Shown here: positions 14,817-21,820 of the stretch, one piece after another
How the letters are laid out: each line of letters opens with the position of its first letter
Numbering within the stretch: the stretch's first letter is position 1
NCBI GenBank assembly: GCA_002293275.1
Contig: DBCX01000063.1
Span: 5,206-31,970, forward strand
DNA from: Cyanobacteria bacterium UBA947
GTDB taxonomy: Bacteria > Cyanobacteriota > Vampirovibrionia > Gastranaerophilales > Gastranaerophilaceae
Reading direction: 5' to 3'
DNA: 26,765 nucleotides
Program-made: the position numbers and the translations under genes
The notes under the pieces: model-generated
What the model was told of the DNA's origin: nothing
Databases searched by the model: none
Seen by the model: the letters and a program-made list of their open reading frames with translations, nothing else

Positions 14817-15353
14817 TTATTTTTTGCTGCATCCTTTATTCTTTTTTCTTGCTTCGTATTTTTTCTTGCCTTCTTCCTTCATTTTAGCAAGCTCCGCTTT
14901 TTGGCTGTCAGTCAAGATTGCCTCAAACTCGGCTTGATTTTTTTCTCTTATTGCTTTCATTTGTTTTTTGATTGAGCGCATTTCTTCTTTTAACGGTTTG
15001 ATTTTTTTAGATTTTTGCTCATCAGAAAGTTTTTGGTTCGCTTTTATTGTTTTGATTTTGGCAATCGTTTCTTTCTTTTTTTCCATCAGCGGTTTGATTT
15101 CTTTCACGCTGTTTTCGCGTATAACTTTTGCCTGCGCTTTTTGCTCATCGGTCAGTTGAAGACGCGCTTCAAACTCCGCACGTTTTTGCTCCATCCGCGC
15201 CTTGAACTCGGCTTGTTGTTCCGGTGTCATTTTAGCAGCGACTTGCTCCGGTGTTTTTGGGCACGCGCACTCCGGGCACTTTGCCGGCGCGGCAATCGCT
15301 GATGTAGTTGTAAGCGCAAATAAACTTGCGATAATTAAAGTTTGTTTTAACAT
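14817..15353 (-). CDS. Spy/CpxP-like periplasmic protein with LTxxQ motifs
   Basis: A 178-residue exported, highly charged helical protein. The signal peptide is residues 1-21 (MLKQTLIIASLFALTTTSAIA). The mature N-terminus has a Cys cluster, CPECAC (C26, C29, C31), that could bind metal, and another Cys lies near the end (GCSKK). Two LTxxQ-type motifs (LTDEQKAQ and LTDSQKAEL) and the long Lys/Glu-rich helices place it near Spy, CpxP, ZraP and CnrX. Those are periplasmic chaperones or metal sensors that damp envelope-stress signalling. The start at 15353 has AAAGGAA about 6 bases upstream. It follows the ECF sigma gene by 17 bases and is followed by a strong terminator, so it is the last gene of the sigma operon. 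The specific stress is unknown. Confidence 0.82.
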   Translation of the reverse strand: MLKQTLIIASLFALTTTSAIAAPAKCPECACPKTPEQVAAKMTPEQQAEFKARMEQKRAEFEARLQLTDEQKAQAKVIRENSVKEIKPLMEKKKETIAKIKTIKANQKLSDEQKSKKIKPLKEEMRSIKKQMKAIREKNQAEFEAILTDSQKAELAKMKEEGKKKYEARKKNKGCSKK

Positions 15354-15370
15354 TGTTTTGTTCCTTTCAT

Positions 15371-15868
15371 TTAAAGTAATTCTGCCAGCATCTCTGCCAG
15401 TTCTTTTTTGGCGTTATACAGCCTTGATTTGATGGTCCCCGTCGGGACTTTTAGTTTGTGTGCACATTCTTCGTATGAGTATCCTTCTATTTCTGCAAGG
15501 ATTACTACTTCGCGGAATTTCGGTTTTAAAGCTTTTATTGCCGCGGTTATTTTTTCCTGACGTTCGTTTTTTATTAGACGCAATTCAGGTGTTATTTTTT
15601 TATCTTCAATTGAGTTGAGTGTTATATCATCTGATGTTGATTTGTCTTGAACTTTTTTTTGTGCGGATTTGAGGTAGTCTTTTGAGATATTTTTTGCGAC
15701 GGTATTTATCCAGCTCTTGAAAGAGCCTTGTTCTGTGTAATTGTTGCAATTTTTCAACACGCGGACATAGACTTCTTGCTCCAAATCCTCGTTGTGTTGT
15801 TTTGTAACCAGTTTGATAATGTTTCTTACATTTTGACGGTTGGTTTTTATGAGTTCTTCAAAGTTCAT
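15371..15868 (-). CDS. ECF-type RNA polymerase sigma factor
   Basis: A 165-residue extracytoplasmic-function sigma factor. Region 2 covers about residues 5-75, with DLEQEVYVRVLKN and SFKSWINTVAKNISKDYLK for -10 recognition. Region 4 covers about residues 105-160, with LKPKFREVVILAEIEGYSYEECA and the recognition helix region VPTGTIKSRLYNAKKEL. A Lys/Asp-rich linker joins them. Regions 1 and 3 are absent, as expected. Its start codon overlaps the stop of the anti-sigma gene by 4 bp (ATGA), the usual coupling that keeps the partners balanced, although here the anti-sigma gene comes first. The assignment to an ECF subgroup cannot be made here. Confidence 0.93.
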   Translation of the reverse strand: MNFEELIKTNRQNVRNIIKLVTKQHNEDLEQEVYVRVLKNCNNYTEQGSFKSWINTVAKNISKDYLKSAQKKVQDKSTSDDITLNSIEDKKITPELRLIKNERQEKITAAIKALKPKFREVVILAEIEGYSYEECAHKLKVPTGTIKSRLYNAKKELAEMLAELL

Positions 15869-16182
15869 CCATCCACCATTATTAATCCGTACTCGTCAAC
15901 CGGAAACCCCAGATCTTCCGCGCTGATGGTCTGCCCTGAAAGATAGTTGGCATTAAAAAATGCACCGGTAAATAGCGCCGCCAGCAAAAAGCACGCGGCC
16001 TTCAATTTCAGCTGCGACTTCTGCCGTGCAAAAGCGGGCTTAACCTCTTTCAAAAGTTCTGATACTTTGTTCATTCGTTCATGTTCGGCTCTGCAATCTT
16101 TACAGGTTTCAAGGTGCGATTTAAACTCATCGTCGCCGGCGAACGTGAACAAAGCTTCATATTTACTACATTTGTTTTTCAT
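15865..16182 (-). CDS. Membrane-anchored zinc-type anti-sigma factor
   Basis: A 105-residue anti-sigma factor. The cytoplasmic part (residues 1-60) has the ZAS-type signature H23-x3-C27-x2-C30 in SHLETCKDC. One transmembrane helix spans about residues 61-79 (KAACFLLAALFTGAFFNA). Only about 25 residues remain outside the membrane, ending LIMVDG. Proteins of this class sequester the cognate ECF sigma factor until an envelope signal triggers release. The tail is too short for a classical sensor domain, so sensing may involve the Spy/CpxP-like protein of the same operon (inference). The start at 16182 has GAGG about 10 bases upstream. It is first in a three-gene operon with the sigma factor and the Spy-like gene. 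Confidence 0.85.
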   Translation of the reverse strand: MKNKCSKYEALFTFAGDDEFKSHLETCKDCRAEHERMNKVSELLKEVKPAFARQKSQLKLKAACFLLAALFTGAFFNANYLSGQTISAEDLGFPVDEYGLIMVDG

Positions 16183-16201
16183 ATACTTTAACCTCTACAC
16201 C

Positions 16202-16231
16202 AGTATAACGAAAACAAAAATTAAAAGTTCA
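16202..16231 (-). promoter_or_regulatory. Candidate promoter of the anti-sigma/sigma operon
   Basis: On the minus strand GAACTT near 16230-16225 resembles the -35 of ECF-dependent promoters. It is followed at about 16 bases by CGTTATACT, which can be read as an ECF-type -10 or as a housekeeping TATACT. Autoregulation is therefore possible. The -35 candidate overlaps the stop codon of the upstream glycosyltransferase gene. Confidence 0.35.
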
Positions 16232-17866
16232 TTTTTTTGAGAAGATGTATATTTTATTGTCTTTATTGACGATTGATTGCGTCAACACCATATTCTTATC
16301 CAAAATCTTATATAGATTATCAAACATTCTCGCCAATCTTAAATCATGGAAATTATTGTTTTCGTATTCAGCAGAATTGACGATACTTGTTATTTTGTGG
16401 CTTGGCAGGCCGTCTATCTTGTTGTCTGCAATCAAGATGACATTATCGGATGCCTTTGACATAACATATTTCTCAAACGCTTCGCTCGGCTTTTCTTCCG
16501 ACAAGAATTTCTTGAAAATCTCCTGGTGAGTTTTAGCACCGGAATAAAAATCTTCCAATTCTTTCTCTGAGAGCAGAACTTTAAGCTGCTCGTTATCCCA
16601 AAGCCATTGCGGCCAGTCGTATGTATCACCTTTGAATTTGTAATATTTGCCCAAAAGGTCAACATTTGCCGGCGCCAAAACCGTTATTTTAGAGTTGAAC
16701 ACAGGCAGCTGTGAGACGAACTGTTTATAGCCCTTCGGTCTGTAACAAAAAACTTCGCTTTTACTTTCAAACAGACCACTCAATGTCAACGCAACAAAAG
16801 TAACTACCAGCGCAATTTTAACTTTGGTTCTTTTAACGGTGCTAAACCCGACAGCTATCAGCAAGAGTATGAACGGCAGCACTATCAATGTGAATCTTAC
16901 CATAACCTTGTACTCGGAAAGGTATGATGCAATCATATTGAATGCGATAAATATCAACGGAATCAGTACAAGATATTTGACAACCCTGTCTTTTTCTCTG
17001 GCAAGCCCGAAGGCAATAAGTGCCAACGCAGTAGTTAAAGGAATAATAATTGACCATCCCGCGCTGGTTGCTAACATTTCATAGAATGTGTGCTGGTAGC
17101 CGCTAAGGTTGTAACTGATACCTTTAAGCACGGGTGTGAGGCCGTTTTGCAGCAGCATCAGCAGGAACGACAAGTCAACCGGAGTCCCCGTAAATCTGTA
17201 CATCAAAGTAGACGGCAAAAATCTGCTCAACAATATCGCCGGAATAAAAACCGTACCCCATATCGCAAAATCTTCCAAATCTCTTTTGTTCTTCCAAAAG
17301 TCATACGCCGTCACAGCCATAACGATTAATACAAACGGTGCAGGTGTCAGATAGGTGTAAAGCAAAAGTACATTTGCCGCCAGAAACAGGATGAAATTTT
17401 TCAACACCGGTGATTCCAGATATCTTAGCCAGCAGAACAAGAACAAGTTGACAAAGAAGAACGCCAGCGCCCAGAACTGCGCCTCGTGCGCAAAATAGAC
17501 AAATGCCCCGCTAATCGCCCACAGCAGCATATTTGATAAACCTATAATGTATTTTGGTTTATTAATCATACGCGCGAGCTGTTCACCGACAAAGTATGCA
17601 AGCACAACAGATGCGGTGTCAAACAACGCTGACATCAGGCGTATCGCAATGTCAGAGGAGCCAAACAACGTAATCCAAATTTTATAAATAACAAAATAAA
17701 CAGGGTGCATAACAAGCCAGCCAATATTTTTGCCCGGCGACTGAACCCCGAGATAACTTGTCATCTCATCCGCCCAAAGCCCTGTTGGTATGTCAAGATT
17801 TATCAGGCGCAAAACCAACCCTACCAAAAGGATAACTATACCAGCTAGCATATATTTCTTATCCAT
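16229..17866 (-). CDS. Polytopic GT-C fold glycosyltransferase (ArnT/PMT-like)
   Basis: A 545-residue integral membrane protein of the GT-C superfamily, which transfers sugars from lipid-linked donors on the outer side of the membrane. An N-terminal helix (residues 7-25) is followed by a loop with the acidic pair in GLWADEMTSYLG (about 29-40), the usual catalytic or metal site of ArnT, PMT and related enzymes. Then come about ten to twelve predicted helices up to residue ~360. The C-terminal ~180 residues are soluble and presumably periplasmic. Donor and acceptor (lipid A, protein or glycan) cannot be told. The start at 17866 is supported by TGC-TACAAT ending 7 bases upstream. It is more AT-rich than the thiG-dapL region and is not part of a recognisable glycan cluster. 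Confidence 0.8.
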   Translation of the reverse strand: MDKKYMLAGIVILLVGLVLRLINLDIPTGLWADEMTSYLGVQSPGKNIGWLVMHPVYFVIYKIWITLFGSSDIAIRLMSALFDTASVVLAYFVGEQLARMINKPKYIIGLSNMLLWAISGAFVYFAHEAQFWALAFFFVNLFLFCWLRYLESPVLKNFILFLAANVLLLYTYLTPAPFVLIVMAVTAYDFWKNKRDLEDFAIWGTVFIPAILLSRFLPSTLMYRFTGTPVDLSFLLMLLQNGLTPVLKGISYNLSGYQHTFYEMLATSAGWSIIIPLTTALALIAFGLAREKDRVVKYLVLIPLIFIAFNMIASYLSEYKVMVRFTLIVLPFILLLIAVGFSTVKRTKVKIALVVTFVALTLSGLFESKSEVFCYRPKGYKQFVSQLPVFNSKITVLAPANVDLLGKYYKFKGDTYDWPQWLWDNEQLKVLLSEKELEDFYSGAKTHQEIFKKFLSEEKPSEAFEKYVMSKASDNVILIADNKIDGLPSHKITSIVNSAEYENNNFHDLRLARMFDNLYKILDKNMVLTQSIVNKDNKIYIFSKK

Positions 17867-17873
17867 GTCATAA

Positions 17874-17882
17874 ATTGTAGCA
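17874..17882 (-). promoter_or_regulatory. Extended -10 promoter of the glycosyltransferase gene
   Basis: On the minus strand TGC-TACAAT, ending 7 bases before ATG 17866; a leaderless or one-base-leader mRNA is predicted. No ribosome-binding site is present. Confidence 0.6.
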
Positions 17883-17923
17883 TAACAAAAAATGCAGTCA
17901 ACCCCTGACTTGTAATTTTTTTG

Positions 17924-18568
17924 CTAAGCCGGCAAAACGGCGGTAAATTCGGCCTTAGTTGAGGATTTGATATCGTCAAGCGTAAACAGCGGGTTGATTT
18001 CGGTCAAAATAAGACCGTCCGGGGTCACGTCAAACACGGCGCGTTCTGTTATAATCATGTCAACCTCTTTGTACGCAGTCAAAGGCAGGGTGCATTTTTT
18101 AAGAATTTTTATTGTATCTTTTGAGGTGTGCTCCATCGCGACAATAACTTTTTTTGCGCCGACGGTCAAATCCATTGAGCCGCCGATGCCCGGCACAAAC
18201 TTGCCCGGGATTAACCAGCTTGCCAGCGAGCCTTCCTGATCGACTTGCAACGCGCCAAGAACCGTAAGATCAATATGCCCGCCGCGCATCATCGTAAACG
18301 CCATTGCAGAATCGTAAAAGCAGGCGCCTTTTTGCAGGTTGACCATTTTACCGCCGGCGTTTGTAACGCGCTTGTCGCAGGCACCGTCGCTGTTGCCCAT
18401 GCCCAAAAGCCCGTTTTCCGACTGGAACATCACGTGCACATCCGGCGCAACATAATCCGCAGCCGCTGTCGGCAGCCCGATACCGAGCGTTACAACATCA
18501 CCGTCTTTAAACTCTTTTGCAACCCGTTTGCCGATTATTTCGCGTATTTGTTCTTTTGTTAAATCCAT
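17924..18568 (-). CDS. atoA: CoA-transferase beta subunit, AtoA type
   Basis: Beta subunit of a two-subunit family I CoA-transferase (3-oxoacid, acetoacetate or butyrate type), 214 residues. It carries the catalytic glutamate in the motif QSENGLLGMG, which forms the glutamyl-CoA thioester. Other marks are GIGLPTAAADYV, RGGHIDLTVLGALQVD, PGKFVPGIGGSMDLTVGAKKV split across residues ~120-145, and AMEHTSKD. ATG 18568 is preferred to ATG 18571 because AAGGA is then 6 bases away. It lies 40 bases downstream of the alpha subunit and has no promoter of its own, so the two are co-transcribed. The likely role is acyl-CoA interconversion in fermentation of acetate or butyrate, or in acetoacetate use. 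Substrate preference is not readable from sequence. Confidence 0.92.
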   Translation of the reverse strand: MDLTKEQIREIIGKRVAKEFKDGDVVTLGIGLPTAAADYVAPDVHVMFQSENGLLGMGNSDGACDKRVTNAGGKMVNLQKGACFYDSAMAFTMMRGGHIDLTVLGALQVDQEGSLASWLIPGKFVPGIGGSMDLTVGAKKVIVAMEHTSKDTIKILKKCTLPLTAYKEVDMIITERAVFDVTPDGLILTEINPLFTLDDIKSSTKAEFTAVLPA

Positions 18569-18590
18569 CATTCTTCCTTATCAAAATACC

Positions 18591-18614
18591 GGGTAAAGCC
18601 CCATGCATTTACCC
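18591..18614. repeat. Inverted repeat between atoD and atoA
   Basis: GGGTAAA (18591-18597) and TTTACCC (18608-18614) flank a 10-base loop; the right arm contains the atoD stop codon. The same arm sequence forms a repeat between purA and ruvB. It may attenuate or stabilise the transcript between the two subunits; this is inference. Confidence 0.45.
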
Positions 18615-19253
18615 CCTCTCCACGATATAATCTATGAAAAGTCCCGGTATAACAATCTCGCACGGGTCAAGGCAATCAACGATTTCGTCGGCTTGAATAA
18701 TAACCGTATCCGCGGCGGTTGCCATTGTTGTGTTGAAATTCCGTGTTGTACCGTAGAACGCAACGTTGCCGAACCGGTCAACCTTTGTGCCGTAAATCAG
18801 CGCAAATTCTGCACCGAGCGGTTTTTCAAAGATAAATTTTTTACCGTCAATTTCCATGGTTTGCTTATTTTCTTCAACCAGCGTCCCGACACCTGTCGGA
18901 GTCAAAACTCCGCCAAGTCCCGCACCTTTGGCACGGATACGCTCAACAAATGTGCCCATCGGCACCAGCTCAACATCCAGTTCGCCCGCGTTCATTTGCT
19001 TTCCGCTTTCGGGGTTTGTGCCGATGTGTGTGGTGATTACTTTTTTAACCTGTTTGTTGACGACCAGTTTCCCTTTGTCCTTGTCAGGGAAGGATGTGTC
19101 GTTAACAATCAGAGTCAAATTTTTTATATTCTGCGCAACCAGCTCATCAACAAGGACGTCCGGTGCGCCGCAGCCCAAAAAGCCGCCAATCATAACCGTT
19201 GACCCGTCTTTTATAAGACTTATCGCCTCTTTTACTCCAACTATTCTTTTCAC
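18609..19253 (-). CDS. atoD: CoA-transferase alpha subunit, AtoD type
   Basis: Alpha subunit of the same CoA-transferase, 214 residues, contributing to the CoA-binding site. It resembles E. coli AtoD throughout: GSTVMIGGFLGCGAPDVLVDEL, the NDTSFPDKDKGKLV region, THIGTNPESGKQMNAGELDVELVP split at residues ~75-97, GAGLGGVLTPTGVGTLVEE and ARNFN-like TTRNFNTTMATAAD. A frame one codon longer starts with TTG at 19256. The GTG at 19253 is chosen because TGC-TAAAAT ends exactly six bases before it, matching the leaderless geometry of neighbouring genes. Its stop is in the GGGGTAAAT motif seen at other gene ends. It is divergent from the 62-residue PAFG gene. Confidence 0.92.
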   Translation of the reverse strand: MKRIVGVKEAISLIKDGSTVMIGGFLGCGAPDVLVDELVAQNIKNLTLIVNDTSFPDKDKGKLVVNKQVKKVITTHIGTNPESGKQMNAGELDVELVPMGTFVERIRAKGAGLGGVLTPTGVGTLVEENKQTMEIDGKKFIFEKPLGAEFALIYGTKVDRFGNVAFYGTTRNFNTTMATAADTVIIQADEIVDCLDPCEIVIPGLFIDYIVERG

Positions 19254-19259
19254 CAAAAT

Positions 19260-19268
19260 ATTTTAGCA
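19260..19268 (-). promoter_or_regulatory. Extended -10 promoter of atoDA (leaderless, GTG start)
   Basis: On the minus strand TGC-TAAAAT, six bases (ATTTTG), then GTG 19253. The spacing favours GTG over the TTG one codon upstream. Confidence 0.6.
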
Positions 19269-19350
19269 CAAAAATTACGATTTGTAACAAAAATGTTGAC
19301 GGAGGCAATTTTGTCATTAAAAATAAGTTAGAATATATATAGGAGTAACT

Positions 19351-19539
19351 ATGGCCTTAGATGCAGTGAAATTTAACCCAACTAGTATCGCACACACGCC
19401 TGTGCAGGCTATTCCGGCGTTTGGGCAGGATTTTGCAGATAAGGGCATGTCAAAAACCGATAAAGATGTGGCTGATGCAAAAAGATTTTTCTCAAACAGC
19501 CCTGTGTACAGAGAGGCAAATTTAAACTATTTAGCATAA
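19351..19539 (+). CDS. Small PAFG-motif protein, function unknown
   Basis: A 62-residue protein I cannot assign to a family. It carries IPAFGQDF at residues 21-28, the same PAFG core found at residues 12-15 of the 614-residue protein encoded just downstream on the other strand. It has no cysteines, no signal peptide and no membrane segment, and its second half is charged (MSKTDKDVADAKRFF). The start ATG 19351 follows an AGGAG ribosome-binding site at 6 bases. A TAGAAT at 19329-19334 would give a leader of only about 10 bases consisting of little more than that site. It is divergent from atoDA, and the DUF1858 gene follows after 41 bases with its own TATAAT. Confidence 0.65.
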   Translation: MALDAVKFNPTSIAHTPVQAIPAFGQDFADKGMSKTDKDVADAKRFFSNSPVYREANLNYLA

Positions 19540-19580
19540 TTTCTTTTTTTATTGTATAATTAATAAAAAGGAGATTTTTT

Positions 19581-19775
19581 ATGTCAGTTACAAAAGAGAT
19601 GAACATTTTGGAAATCGTTCAAAAATATCCGCAGAGCATTGAGGTGTTTCAGCAATACGGTTTGGGCTGCATCGGGTGCGCGGCGGCACGGTTTGAGAAC
19701 CTGGAAGCCGGCGCAAAAGTCCACGGAATTGACGCAGACCAGATGGTAAAAGACATCAACGCGCTAATCAGCTGA
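19581..19775 (+). CDS. Stand-alone DUF1858 protein
   Basis: A 64-residue DUF1858 domain with nothing attached. The hallmark is the cysteine turn GLGCIGCAAARFENLEAGAKVHG split over residues ~28-50, with C31 and C34 as a C-x2-C pair. The domain also occurs at the N-terminus of ScdA/YtfE-type iron-sulfur repair proteins and next to hybrid-cluster or sensor proteins. A redox, NO or iron-sulfur related role is suspected but unproven. AAGGAG (19568-19573) lies 7 bases before the ATG, and TATAAT (19555-19560) gives a short leader. Its last 8 bases overlap the end of the convergent 614-residue gene. Confidence 0.88.
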   Translation: MSVTKEMNILEIVQKYPQSIEVFQQYGLGCIGCAAARFENLEAGAKVHGIDADQMVKDINALIS

Positions 19776-21612
19776 GAAACTGCTCCATCGTTTTGCTGTG
19801 GTTAAACATAACTGCGGGCGCGGGGGTCTTTTCCTGTACGGCTTTTTCCTGTGCGGCATTGGCCGTTTGAGCTGTTGCTTTGGTCGGCGTCATAACCTGG
19901 AATACCGCAGGTTCAGCGGCTTTTTGTTCTTTTGCAAGACACCTTTTTGTCATCTTTTCGCACGCTCTTGCAAGGAATATGATGAATCCCGGAACAAGCA
20001 CAAGCGTTGACAGTGCTGCGATTCCGCTATTCATATTTTGCGCTTTTCTGACAAGAATATTATTTTTATCTTTGAGTATCTCTACGATTTGCTCGTTTGT
20101 TTTACCTTTAAAATACCTGTCAATGACCTTCTTCGCGTTACCGCCGTTACTGTTAATAAACTTATACAGTTTTCCCAGTTTTTTGCCGGGATTGCCTACA
20201 TATCCTTCAATATCGCTGTATCTTGTGACAATTTCTTGGTTAGAAAGCAAATTAACGCCCTTACCCAGACTAAAATAGTGACCGAGCTTTTGCAGTCTTG
20301 TGAATTCACTGTTTTTGGGCGGACGCGGCTTAACATTCAACGCGATTCCGGTAGCATTTGCCAGAATATCTGAGAATTTACGGGACAGAGCTTTGGCGCC
20401 AAACAAGAGCGCAGTGAAGCTGGATACGTCACGCAAGAGAATTTCGGCCCTGTCGTGTTTGTCGTGGGCTTGAACAAGGCGCGGCGGCAGGCAGGTTCCG
20501 TAAAGCAGCGCGGCCATGCCTGTTGCAGGGATTATCGCACCGCTCAACTCCAAAAAGCCGGTAAACGACGGCTGCTGCGCGGGGGATTTATTTTCAACAG
20601 ACTGCTCTTGCGCTGTCTTTTCAACGGGCGGCGCACCGTGGCCTTTGTGGTGGCCTTTGCGATGGAAATTTGGTTTGTCCGCGGCGGTCGGGCAAGCCAG
20701 CGCCGGGTTTTCTTTCAGGCCCCAGTTGTAGATTTTTGGCAAAATTTGCCAGAACGCGGCGATACCGGCGACAGCGCCGACATTTGTCAGGGTTCTTGAA
20801 AACGTCCGGTTTTTTGTGAACAGGTCAACCGCCTCATCAACGGTTTTGCCGCTTTGAATATTTTTTGCAACGGTTTTGAGGGCATCTTGCGTATAGTCGT
20901 GTATTGCGCCCACAATTTCTTTCATGTGGAAACTCTTCGGTTCTGCACCCTTGTACCGCAATAAGGCGTTAGAGTAATTGTAACTTGTTTCCATATTAGC
21001 TTTTCGCAAAGCCGTAAAATCAGCCGTAATATTTTTTTGTGCAGTTTTGATATCAGTCTGCATTTCGGCGTATCGGGCAGATTTTTTGGCAATCAAGTCT
21101 CTTCGCTCGTTAAATAATTTTCTATTTCGCGATTCAGTAAACTCCTGAGAATGCTCGTCCGGTTCAAGACTGTCTGTCAAAAGCTTGTCGTAAAGTCTTT
21201 CATAAAAGGCTTTTGGATTACCGGCTTTGAAATCCTCTGTCTTGGCAAATTCGCGGAAAGTTTCATCAAAACCCTTTATAAAATCGGTTTTCACATTGTT
21301 TGCGAGCCCGAATTTTTTAGCGAGAGTAACCACACCGAGCGGGATAACAAACGAGCTCGGGCCTGAAAGAAACTCTCTAAGTCCCTCTTTTCGCAGCAGC
21401 GCCCAGTTGAGCGGGCCTGTTTTTTTACCGGTTTCAGGGTCGCGTTCGCGGCCGCGATTTGCGCCCTCGTACATGCGCGGCACAATAAAACCAAGCCCGT
21501 CCTGCGTCAAAAACGACGTGATGAAGTTCTTGTTCACGACCTCCATTAAGCCGACTAACGGACTGTTGCCGAACGCCGGATTATGTCTTGGTTGTACCGA
21601 ATTTACCTGCAT
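19768..21612 (-). CDS. 614-residue membrane-associated PAFG protein, function unknown
   Basis: I do not recognise a family. The N-terminus MQVNSVQPRHNPAFGNSPLV has the PAFG motif at 12-15 and no signal peptide; a related QPSFTGF occurs at 347-353 at the start of the second half. Hydrophobic stretches lie at about 86-97, 278-296, 354-375, 397-406 and 530-548, the last being the best membrane helix (LSTLVLVPGFIIFLARA). Residues 180-260 look helical. Residues 317-345 are His/Gly/Lys- and Pro/Gln-rich (HRKGHHKGHG), and 565-605 are low-complexity Ala/Lys/Thr/Pro. The two-halves layout suggests an internal duplication. The start at 21612 has AGGG about 5 bases upstream. It overlaps the convergent DUF1858 gene by 8 bp. 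Confidence 0.75.
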   Translation of the reverse strand: MQVNSVQPRHNPAFGNSPLVGLMEVVNKNFITSFLTQDGLGFIVPRMYEGANRGRERDPETGKKTGPLNWALLRKEGLREFLSGPSSFVIPLGVVTLAKKFGLANNVKTDFIKGFDETFREFAKTEDFKAGNPKAFYERLYDKLLTDSLEPDEHSQEFTESRNRKLFNERRDLIAKKSARYAEMQTDIKTAQKNITADFTALRKANMETSYNYSNALLRYKGAEPKSFHMKEIVGAIHDYTQDALKTVAKNIQSGKTVDEAVDLFTKNRTFSRTLTNVGAVAGIAAFWQILPKIYNWGLKENPALACPTAADKPNFHRKGHHKGHGAPPVEKTAQEQSVENKSPAQQPSFTGFLELSGAIIPATGMAALLYGTCLPPRLVQAHDKHDRAEILLRDVSSFTALLFGAKALSRKFSDILANATGIALNVKPRPPKNSEFTRLQKLGHYFSLGKGVNLLSNQEIVTRYSDIEGYVGNPGKKLGKLYKFINSNGGNAKKVIDRYFKGKTNEQIVEILKDKNNILVRKAQNMNSGIAALSTLVLVPGFIIFLARACEKMTKRCLAKEQKAAEPAVFQVMTPTKATAQTANAAQEKAVQEKTPAPAVMFNHSKTMEQFLS

Positions 21613-21650
21613 TTTTCCCTACACATACCTATACATACTTATAAAAACAT

Positions 21651-21700
21651 GTAAACTTCCCGTTTTGCCTTTTTTCCCGGGGGTTTTTAAAAAAGTTTAC
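21651..21700. repeat. Inverted repeat upstream of the 614-residue gene
   Basis: GTAAACTT (21651-21658) and AAGTTTAC (21693-21700) form an inverted repeat. Between them CTTTTTT (21669-21675) and AAAAAAG (21689-21695) offer an alternative pairing around a CCCGGGGG core. It sits in the 208-base gap 21613-21820, which shows no gene. The two mutually exclusive pairings could be a leader structure of the minus-strand gene or a terminator for transcripts entering from either side. Confidence 0.45.
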
Positions 21701-21820
21701 ATAATAATAAGTGTAATAATTATACTTAATAATTGAAAAATTTGCTACATTTATAGCATGAAGTGATACAAAATTTAACACAGACAACGGATGAAACCGC
21801 GCAATAGCCCTCGTTTACCC

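Noticed and set aside
21742..21765. TGC-TACATT followed six bases later by ATG on the plus strand
   Set aside because: The frame is ATG-AAG-TGA only, antisense to the outer-membrane factor region; it is probably a chance match to the promoter pattern.
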